Source: Hominisplanchenecus murintestinalis
GTDB taxonomy: Bacteria > Bacillota > Clostridia > Lachnospirales > Lachnospiraceae
Reading direction: 5' to 3'
Assembly (NCBI GenBank): GCA_004793585.1
Contig: SRZB01000031.1
Location: 1 to 40,700 of the forward strand
Length of the DNA: 40,700 nt
Positions 35,082 through 40,700 of this stretch are shown piece after piece (positions within the stretch are counted from its first letter, which is position 1; each line of letters opens with the position of its first letter). The notes under the pieces are model-generated. The model was given only the letters and a program-made list of their open reading frames with translations. It did no database searches and was not told where the DNA came from. Position numbers and translations under genes: made by a program.

Positions 35082-35110
35082 AAAAAGAAAGCGGGCTTTT
35101 CCGGCCCGCT
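35082..35110 (-). terminator. Terminator after the lipoprotein gene
   Basis: AGCGGGC (minus strand of 35104-35110) pairs with GCCCGCT (35090-35096), followed by TTCTTTTT. It lies between the lipoprotein stop and the alarmone synthetase start, and helps set that start. Confidence 0.8.
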
Positions 35111-35147
35111 CTCCCGCTATTCTGTTTCACTTGTGTAAGCCCGGACT

Positions 35148-36215
35148 TTAATATGGATGAAAATTCCCGTCCGAATCAGTCACGCCTTTATCGCCAAAAA
35201 CATACGTTTTCCCGTCATCACCAACCCAGTTTCCATTTCCATCATTCCTTGCCTTAATATAATTCCCATTTTTATCATAAAAATCATAATAATCTGCTTC
35301 CCCATCTGTACCGGAAGAACTATTTGAATCTGATGCACTCCCGTTTCCTCCCGTGCGGAACTCCGGCGGATCATAATAATATTGATTCCCTTCATAATCC
35401 TCTACGCCATTTTCATAGAACATATACGCCCTGCCGTTTTTGTCTACCCAAACGCCGTCCGGATTCTGTGTCACATAAATGGTATTTCCAGGCTCGTCAA
35501 AGAAATATCTTTCTTCGTCCGAAGCGCTGCTGTTCCCCTCGGAACTGCCCTCCGGTGCAGAACTTTCTTCTGGCGCATTGCCGCTTTCCTCCGTATCCGG
35601 TTCAGCCGTCAGTGGATTTTTCAATACCAGGAAACTCTTTACGGATTCCTGCACTGACGCCAGCAAAGCCATATCTTCTTTCTTTACGTTTCCTGAGACT
35701 TGATATCCTCGTTCACTCACCGCCGATACTGTGGTCACTGTGTAGGAATTCCCATCTGCCGGCTCCTTATATCTCAATGAGTACGAGCACTGTTTAATTC
35801 CTGTTGATTTATCAAAACTGTAATTGCTGATTTCCAGATTATCCGTGTTCATCCCCAGCTTTTTCAATCTGGCCGCAAGTTTCTTCTCGGTGGAGGCAAA
35901 CGCCAATTTCCCCACCGCCTTCTTACTGTCGGCATAATCTATCGTAATCTCACCTTCACCCTCTGAGACAAATGAGAGCTTTCCTTCGCTGTCCAGCGTA
36001 TTCTGCCATTTCGAATCAGGCAAAATAATCGATACGCTTCCGTCAGATGAAGTGTATGTCACTTTTTCTAAAATATCCTGCGTCTCTGATGACGTCTGCG
36101 GCATATTTTCTGTCGCGCCGTCCGTGTTCTTTTCCTGACTGTCGCATCCCATGACTGCCATCATCACCACTCCCGCAAGAACCAATAGCTTTACATATTT
36201 TTTCCTACCCTGCAT
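35148..36215 (-). CDS. Lipoprotein of unknown function with two C-terminal repeats
   Basis: 355 residues with a lipoprotein signal peptide (basic start, hydrophobic stretch and lipobox AVMGC, lipidated Cys24). Residues about 45-205 form a soluble alpha/beta domain I do not recognise. An acidic Ser/Glu linker follows. The C-terminus has two diverged copies of a motif of about 30 residues (GVWVDKNGRAYMFYENGVED and NWVGDDGKTYVFGDKGVTD), separated by a Ser/Gly/Asp stretch. It is probably anchored outside the membrane. AAAGGGG precedes the start. It has its own promoter and terminator. Confidence 0.72.
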   Translation of the reverse strand: MQGRKKYVKLLVLAGVVMMAVMGCDSQEKNTDGATENMPQTSSETQDILEKVTYTSSDGSVSIILPDSKWQNTLDSEGKLSFVSEGEGEITIDYADSKKAVGKLAFASTEKKLAARLKKLGMNTDNLEISNYSFDKSTGIKQCSYSLRYKEPADGNSYTVTTVSAVSERGYQVSGNVKKEDMALLASVQESVKSFLVLKNPLTAEPDTEESGNAPEESSAPEGSSEGNSSASDEERYFFDEPGNTIYVTQNPDGVWVDKNGRAYMFYENGVEDYEGNQYYYDPPEFRTGGNGSASDSNSSSGTDGEADYYDFYDKNGNYIKARNDGNGNWVGDDGKTYVFGDKGVTDSDGNFHPY

Positions 36216-36255
36216 ACAATCCCCTTTCTCTATGAATTCATACTTCGTTTTTATT

Positions 36256-36284
36256 ATTGTATAACGATAGCGTAATTATTTCAA
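36256..36284 (-). promoter_or_regulatory. Promoter of the lipoprotein gene
   Basis: TTGAAA (36279-36284), a 17-nt spacer and TACAAT (36256-36261) on the minus strand. Confidence 0.75.
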
Positions 36285-36381
36285 CTTCTATTTGTGAAAT
36301 ATTTCTGAAAAAACTCCGGATTCTTTCACTTCCGGATAAAAAGCCGACAAGAAAACTTTCTTTTTCTATTCATTTTTTTGC

Positions 36382-36410
36382 TTGCACTTTCCAAAAAGTA
36401 ATGATACAAT
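36382..36410 (+). promoter_or_regulatory. Promoter of the small HPr-like gene
   Basis: TTGCAC (36382-36387), a 17-nt spacer and TACAAT (36405-36410), about 28 nt before the start codon. Confidence 0.75.
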
Positions 36411-36437
36411 ATGCCCAAAATTTGAGGAGGATAGATT

Positions 36438-36686
36438 ATGAACATTAAGTTGATGAATGTTAAAAATGTAGAAAAACTGTTTGAAACTGTAAATAAATGC
36501 AACGGAAAGGTTGAACTGGTGGGTGATGACATCCAGTTAAATCTGAAATCCAAGCTTTCACAATATTTTTCACTTGCGAAACTGTTTTCCGATGGTGAGA
36601 TTCCCGAACTGGAACTCGTAACAACTGACCCGGATGACAATGCTCTGCTTATGAGATTCATGATGGATAACAATTCAGAAATGTAA
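36438..36686 (+). CDS. Small HPr-like protein of unknown function
   Basis: 82 residues. The pattern (MNVKNVEKLFETVNKCNGKV, ELVGDDIQLNLKSKLSQYFS, then ELELVTTDPDD) recalls small HPr-fold proteins common in Clostridia that lack the phosphorylated His15 of true HPr, and no such His is present here. That relation is my judgement from pattern and length. GAGGAGG precedes the ATG at good distance, and the gene has its own promoter and a strong terminator, so it is a real single-gene unit. Confidence 0.6.
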   Translation: MNIKLMNVKNVEKLFETVNKCNGKVELVGDDIQLNLKSKLSQYFSLAKLFSDGEIPELELVTTDPDDNALLMRFMMDNNSEM

Positions 36687-36690
36687 ATAC

Positions 36691-36727
36691 AAGAGCCAGA
36701 CGCTCCGTACGGCGTTTGGCTCTTTTT
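36691..36727 (+). terminator. Terminator after the small HPr-like gene
   Basis: AAGAGCCAGACGC pairs with GCGTTTGGCTCTT (one G-U pair) around an 8-to-10-nt loop, ending in TTTTT. Confidence 0.88.
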
Positions 36728-36746
36728 CACAAAGGAAGGAAAATCT

Positions 36747-37940
36747 ATGAAAAAAGACGGCTACTACTCCTCCGGTGAATTTGCCCGAATGGCTCATGTC
36801 ACCCTGCGTACCATCCGGTACTATGATAAACACGACATCTTAAAGCCTTCCCTTGTCACCAAATCCGGAGCACGCTTTTACACAGATGAAGATTTTGCCA
36901 GATTACAGCAGATTCTCCTGCTCAAATTCCTGGGATTCCCCCTGGATGATATTCGTGAAATGACCATTGACGACACCGATTATCATTTTATGCTGAATGC
37001 GCTAAACATTCAATTAAAACTGGTGCAGGATCGCATCGAACAGATGCAGCTTGTAGAAAAAGCGATTCAGGACACTTCGGCAGCCATCCGTTCTGAGCAC
37101 TCTATTGACTGGAGCAAAATGCTGAATCTCATTCATCTGACTGAAATGGAAAAAAGCCTAAAAAACCAATACCAGAACGCCTCCAACATCTCTTCCCGCA
37201 TCAATCTGCACAAACGCTACTCCACGAACCCGTACGGCTGGTTTCCCTGGATTTATGAGCAATGCCAAATCCACTCCGGAATGCGGATTCTGGAAATAGG
37301 CTGCGGGGATGGGACGCTATGGAAAAGCAGCCTGTCTAAAATACCTGCGGATGCAGATATCACCTTGTCTGATATTTCCGACGGAATGCTCCGGGATGCC
37401 CGGCGTACCCTTAGCGCTGAAGATTCTCTTTTTTCCTTTGACGCTTTTGACTGCCACCATATCCCATATCCCACAGACAGTTTTCATCTGGTAATCGCCA
37501 ACCACCTGCTGTTCTACTGTGAAGATATTCCTCAAGTATGCCACGAAGTGCGGCGTGTCCTAAAGCCCGGTGGAAAATTCCTATGCAGCACCTACGGAAA
37601 ATCCCATATGCAGGAAGTGAACCGCCTGGTACAAGACTTTGACAAACGAATCGTTCTCTCCGCTGATAAGCTCTATGAACGATTTGGCAGAGAAAACGGC
37701 CGGGATATTCTGGCGCCTTATTTCTCCAAAGTCTCCTGGCGCTCCTATGAAGATTCTCTGCTTGTTTCCGAACCGGAACCGCTGATTTCCTATATTCTCT
37801 CCTGTCATGGCAACCAGAACCACTATATCTTAGACCGCTACACAGAATTCCGCAGCTTTGTAAAAAAGAAAACTGCCGGAGGATTTCACATCTCCAAAGA
37901 TGCGGGGGTATTCCTGGCTGAAAACATCATCTCTGCTTAA
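36747..37940 (+). CDS. MerR-type regulator fused to a SAM-dependent methyltransferase
   Basis: 397 residues. Residues about 5-75 are a MerR helix-turn-helix (SSGEFARMAHVTLRTIRYYD, then the wing GARFYTDEDFARLQQI), followed by the dimerising coiled coil (about 85-125). The effector half (about 165-290) is a class I methyltransferase with motif I ILEIGCGDGTLW starting near residue 182, an acidic SDISDGML and LKPGGKFLCSTYG. The C-terminal part is less clear. In related fusions the methyltransferase domain is thought to sense or modify a small molecule; the ligand here is unknown. AAAGGAAGG precedes the start. It is convergent with pdxT. Confidence 0.85.
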   Translation: MKKDGYYSSGEFARMAHVTLRTIRYYDKHDILKPSLVTKSGARFYTDEDFARLQQILLLKFLGFPLDDIREMTIDDTDYHFMLNALNIQLKLVQDRIEQMQLVEKAIQDTSAAIRSEHSIDWSKMLNLIHLTEMEKSLKNQYQNASNISSRINLHKRYSTNPYGWFPWIYEQCQIHSGMRILEIGCGDGTLWKSSLSKIPADADITLSDISDGMLRDARRTLSAEDSLFSFDAFDCHHIPYPTDSFHLVIANHLLFYCEDIPQVCHEVRRVLKPGGKFLCSTYGKSHMQEVNRLVQDFDKRIVLSADKLYERFGRENGRDILAPYFSKVSWRSYEDSLLVSEPEPLISYILSCHGNQNHYILDRYTEFRSFVKKKTAGGFHISKDAGVFLAENIISA

Positions 37941-37958
37941 ACAAAAACTGTCCATCTC

Positions 37959-38519
37959 CTATTTCACCATGTCTAAAAAGTATTGGTGTACCCTAACATC
38001 TTTCGTTAACTCTGGGTGGAAAGCACACGCAAGTTGTCTCCCCTGTCTGGCAGCCACAATTTTCCCGCCTGTTTCAGCCAAGACTTCTGCCGAACCTGAG
38101 ACTTCTGCGATATAGGGCGCCCGGATGAAGGTCATGGGGATCTTGCCTATCCCTTTAAATGTCTGTTCTGTAGAAAAGCTGCCTAACTGCCGCCCATATG
38201 CATTCCGCTTTACGCGAATATCCATAGTGCCCAGGCAGGAAATACCACCTTCCACACTTTTCGCCAGGAGGATTAAACCGGCGCATGTGCCAAACACGGG
38301 CATCCCGTCTGCGATTTTCCTGCGGAGCGGCTCACAAAGCTCCATGTCCCGGAGCAGCCTGCCCATAACCGTACTCTCTCCTCCCGGGAGAATCACTCCG
38401 TCAAACCCTCTTTCCAAATCTTTTTTCTGCCGGATTTCAAAATGTTCTGCACCAAGTGCATCCAGCATCTGCCCATGCTCTGCAAACGCACCCTGCAGCG
38501 CCAGGATTGCTATCTTCAT
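37959..38519 (-). CDS. pdxT: Pyridoxal 5'-phosphate synthase glutaminase subunit
   Basis: 186 residues. It releases ammonia from glutamine and passes it to PdxS for PLP synthesis. The class I glutamine amidotransferase triad is present: Cys79 ([10 protein letters not shown]), His168 and Glu170 ([10 protein letters not shown]). Other family blocks are [10 protein letters not shown] and [12 protein letters not shown]. Length is normal. It directly follows pdxS on the same strand with a 1-nt gap, fitting the 12+12 PdxS/PdxT complex. Confidence 0.97.
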   Translation of the reverse strand: MKIAILALQGAFAEHGQMLDALGAEHFEIRQKKDLERGFDGVILPGGESTVMGRLLRDMELCEPLRRKIADGMPVFGTCAGLILLAKSVEGGISCLGTMDIRVKRNAYGRQLGSFSTEQTFKGIGKIPMTFIRAPYIAEVSGSAEVLAETGGKIVAARQGRQLACAFHPELTKDVRVHQYFLDMVK

Positions 38520-38520
38520 T

Positions 38521-39396
38521 TTACTGTCCCCGTTCTTCCATAATCAGCCGGATTTCCTGTTCGTTAATTCCCACCATCGCTTCACCCAAATCTTCCGACA
38601 ACTCCGCAAGCAGCTTTGCATCTGTATAGTTTGTCACTGCTTTTACAATCGCTGCCGCACGCTTTTTGGGGTTTCCTGATTTGAAAATACCTGAACCTAC
38701 AAACACCCCTTCTGCGCCGAGCTGCATCATAAGCGCCGCATCCGCAGGAGTCGCTACGCCGCCTGCTGCAAAGTTTACCACCGGAAGTTTCCCATTTTCA
38801 TGCACATACTCCAGTAAGTCCATAGGCACCTGAAGCTGCTTTGCCGCCTCAAACAACTCATCCTCCCGAAGATTCTGCACTCTTCGGATTTCCGCGTTCA
38901 TGCTCCGCATATGGCGCACCGCCTGCACCACATCCCCAGTTCCCGGCTCTCCTTTTGTCCGAATCATGGAGGCCCCTTCTGCAATGCGGCGGAGCGCCTC
39001 TCCTAAATCCCGGGCGCCGCACACAAACGGCACTTTAAAATCCGACTTCCTGATGTGGTGTTTATCATCTGCCGGAGAGAGCACCTCACTCTCATCAATG
39101 TAATCTATCTCTATCGCTTCCAAAATCTGTGCCTCTGCAAAATGCCCAATCCGGCATTTTGCCATAACTGGAATGGAAACTGCCTCCTGGATACCCCGAA
39201 TCATTTTTGGGTCACTCATCCTGGAAACTCCGCCAGCCGCGCGGATATCTGCCGGAATCCGTTCGAGCGCCATGACCGCACACGCCCCTGCTTCCTCTGC
39301 AATTTTTGCCTGTTCAGGGGTAGTCACATCCATAATGACACCGCCCTTTAACATCTGTGCCAGCTGTTTGTTTAATTCATATCTGTTCTCTTCCAT
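38521..39396 (-). CDS. pdxS: Pyridoxal 5'-phosphate synthase subunit PdxS
   Basis: 291 residues. It makes PLP from ribose 5-phosphate, glyceraldehyde 3-phosphate and ammonia. The start at 39396 has GGCAGGA upstream and matches family N-termini; the frame extends 60 nt further but without support. Signatures: [34 protein letters not shown] (catalytic Lys), [11 protein letters not shown] (second catalytic Lys) and [20 protein letters not shown]. It is first in the pdxS-pdxT operon. Confidence 0.97.
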   Translation of the reverse strand: MEENRYELNKQLAQMLKGGVIMDVTTPEQAKIAEEAGACAVMALERIPADIRAAGGVSRMSDPKMIRGIQEAVSIPVMAKCRIGHFAEAQILEAIEIDYIDESEVLSPADDKHHIRKSDFKVPFVCGARDLGEALRRIAEGASMIRTKGEPGTGDVVQAVRHMRSMNAEIRRVQNLREDELFEAAKQLQVPMDLLEYVHENGKLPVVNFAAGGVATPADAALMMQLGAEGVFVGSGIFKSGNPKKRAAAIVKAVTNYTDAKLLAELSEDLGEAMVGINEQEIRLIMEERGQ

Positions 39397-39447
39397 AATA
39401 TCCTGCCTTTCTTTTGTTTTTCTATGGTTTCTTTCCTCCATAACTCC

Positions 39448-39500
39448 AGTATACACAGGATTGGACTTTTGAAAATATCCAATTTTTATTTTTTAGACCA
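39448..39500 (-). promoter_or_regulatory. Probable pdxS promoter with possible regulator sites
   Basis: A -10-like TATACT (39448-39453) has a poor -35. Upstream are the inverted repeat ATTGGA/TCCAAT (39460-39465 and 39478-39483) and TGGTCTA (39494-39500), which resembles the TGGWCTA core reported for MocR-type PdxR regulators. A weak -35 fits activator control. No pdxR gene is in the window. Confidence 0.4.
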
Positions 39501-39600
39501 GTCCAGTTTTCACTTTCCTCAAAAGTACAAGTCAGTCTTTCCGGAAACGTTTTGTAAAGGACTTTTTAATCAAGTTCACAGAAAATTTACATTTCAGAGC

Positions 39601-39650
39601 AAAGTTATAGAGCCAGAAACCTGTTTTTAGATTCCCGGCTCTATAACTTT
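39601..39650 (-). terminator. Hairpin after the Rpn-family gene
   Basis: A perfect 14-bp inverted repeat (AAAGTTATAGAGCC at 39601-39614 with GGCTCTATAACTTT at 39637-39650), starting 2 nt beyond the stop codon. There is only a short U-run, so it may be a weak terminator or an RNA stabiliser. Confidence 0.55.
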
Positions 39651-39652
39651 GC

Positions 39653-40495
39653 CTATGCGCTTCTATCAGCTTTCAGTTGTTTGACTTCCTCAAGAGAAAG
39701 TCCTGAAATATTAACAATTTCCTCTAAAGCATATTTGCCAGCCGACAACATACGGAGTGCAACTTCTTTCATTCCCTCTTTCAATGTCTGATTCCTCATA
39801 TCTTCCATAGCCCGGCACATAATCTCGATTCCCTCCTTGCTCTCTTTGAAAAATTTCACCCTATCTGCCAGTGTCCCATAGTACATATCCGCTGCGTCTG
39901 TACAGGAGAAGTCATGCATTAACTTCCCGATTGGTGTATCTCCACGGTAAGCGCCATTTACATACAGTATGTGCGAACCGTCCTCAAATCTTTCCCCGGT
40001 TCCTAAAAAGCACCGTTCAATCGGATAGAGCGGCTGCCCTTTTCCCATTACGTCATTCTCTGTGATAAAGATTACCCACGTTTCCGGCAGCTTGTCGAAG
40101 TCCTCGCCTTTTTTCAAAAGGTTTGCGTCCATCATGCTGCTGTTGTACCTTGCCCTTTTTCTCCCGGCTCCTTTGTCGGAGCGCTGTACTTCCACATTCA
40201 ATTTTGCCCCTGTGCTGTCCGTAGCCAGGATATCCAGCCTCACCGAACGGTTCAGCAAGTTCTCCACAAATACCTGGGTTCGGACGTCCAGCACCTTTAA
40301 ATCCGGCTTTTCCAGCACAATCTGCAATACCAGTTCTATGCTTGCCGTATCTCCCTCAAAACACTTTGTGAGGAAATCATCATCAAGCAGGCGAAAGCCT
40401 CTTAGCCTCTGTAAATCTTCCTGATGTTTCTGGTCTATCTGTTCCGTCACTGTCAATCTTCCCACCTGCTTTCCCTTCTGTTTTCGTATCTCCAT
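39653..40495 (-). CDS. Rpn/PD-(D/E)XK nuclease-family protein (transposase-associated)
   Basis: 280 residues of the PD-(D/E)XK family often labelled Rpn recombination-promoting nuclease or putative transposase. The core is visible: RLRGFRLLDDDFLTKCFEGD near the start, RLDILATDSTGAKLNVEVQR with catalytic Asp and the E-x-Q variant of E-x-K, then RARYNSSMMDANLLKKGEDF and a C-terminal helical part (MRNQTLKEGMKEVALRMLS). Family members occur in many copies in Lachnospiraceae. No terminal inverted repeats or transposition partner are visible around it. It seems full-length and intact. Confidence 0.85.
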   Translation of the reverse strand: MEIRKQKGKQVGRLTVTEQIDQKHQEDLQRLRGFRLLDDDFLTKCFEGDTASIELVLQIVLEKPDLKVLDVRTQVFVENLLNRSVRLDILATDSTGAKLNVEVQRSDKGAGRKRARYNSSMMDANLLKKGEDFDKLPETWVIFITENDVMGKGQPLYPIERCFLGTGERFEDGSHILYVNGAYRGDTPIGKLMHDFSCTDAADMYYGTLADRVKFFKESKEGIEIMCRAMEDMRNQTLKEGMKEVALRMLSAGKYALEEIVNISGLSLEEVKQLKADRSA

Positions 40496-40614
40496 ACTAC
40501 CATAAACCTCCCGATTTTACAAGCACATGGCTATTTGTGTAGTATATCCATTACTTTCTGGTCAAACAATTCACATATGATATATCGAAAATTTTTTAAT
40601 TTTCCTGCAACTGG

Positions 40615-40643
40615 TTGATATTAACGGTCTGGTAGTATAAAAT
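40615..40643 (+). promoter_or_regulatory. Rightward promoter near the window edge
   Basis: TTGATA (40615-40620), a 17-nt spacer and TAAAAT (40638-40643). Any gene it serves lies beyond the window. Confidence 0.45.
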
Positions 40644-40700
40644 AACTATAAATGAGCAAATTTAAAAAATTGCACAATAAGCCTATGCCACTAAAGCTTT

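Noticed and set aside
39653-40495. An insertion sequence around the Rpn-family gene
   Set aside because: No terminal inverted repeats or target duplication were seen; the 14-bp inverted repeat nearby is a local hairpin after the stop codon.

Overview
The window looks like a chromosomal segment of an anaerobic, low-to-mid GC Firmicute of the class Clostridia, most probably family Lachnospiraceae (gut type). This rests on gene content and order: a secG-rnr-smpB-ssrA block, a ParE/ParC pair, a DUF4474 protein, zinc-ribbon/YARHG proteins, a large secreted SGNH/leucine-rich-repeat protein, AAGGAGG-type ribosome binding sites and textbook sigma-A promoters with 17-nt spacers. No species can be named from sequence reading alone.

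Layout, left to right. 77-6402 (minus): two secreted proteins, a DUF5722 glycosidase-like protein and a 1589-residue multidomain SGNH esterase, driven by a perfect TTGACA-17-TATAAT promoter. 6403-6839: a gene-free gap with two divergent promoters around a 143-bp repeat rich in hairpins. 6840-9254 (plus): tyrA-aroA. 9275-11165 (minus): a thioesterase and a PurF-like protein that lacks the catalytic N-terminal cysteine. 11255-15446 (minus): parE-parC. 15711-16516: a Uma2-type nuclease and tRNA-Glu(CUC). 16671-18466 (plus): a DUF4474 protein coupled to a metallophosphoesterase. 18595-22170 (minus): tmRNA, smpB, rnr and secG, with a possible integrase tail beside the tmRNA. 22268-25431: enolase (plus) facing gpmI and a small Cys-rich protein (minus). 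25509-26898: a broken WYL regulator, its probable operator, and a divergent YCII-family gene.

27176-31609 (minus): four envelope genes: a zinc-ribbon/repeat/membrane protein, a zinc-ribbon/YARHG protein, a Thr/Glu-repeat muramoyl-alanine amidase and a class A beta-lactamase-fold hydrolase. A second copy of the structured repeat lies upstream at 31723-31864. 31874-34265 (minus): a response regulator, a histidine kinase and an overlapping BFD-like [2Fe-2S] protein. 34369-36215 (minus): a small alarmone synthetase and a lipoprotein. 36438-37940 (plus): a small HPr-like protein and a MerR-methyltransferase fusion. 37959-39396 (minus): pdxS-pdxT (vitamin B6). 39653-40495 (minus): an Rpn/PD-(D/E)XK nuclease-family protein.

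Most of the window is core metabolism and housekeeping: aromatic amino acids, glycolysis, PLP synthesis, chromosome decatenation, trans-translation and secretion. The most unusual items are the PurF-like protein with no nucleophile, the two copies of a structured intergenic element with mutually exclusive stems, the SGNH protein carrying a second, catalytically dead SGNH-like copy, the deleted WYL regulator that kept its operator, and the anchored envelope gene cluster. I saw no CRISPR array, intact insertion sequence or intact prophage.
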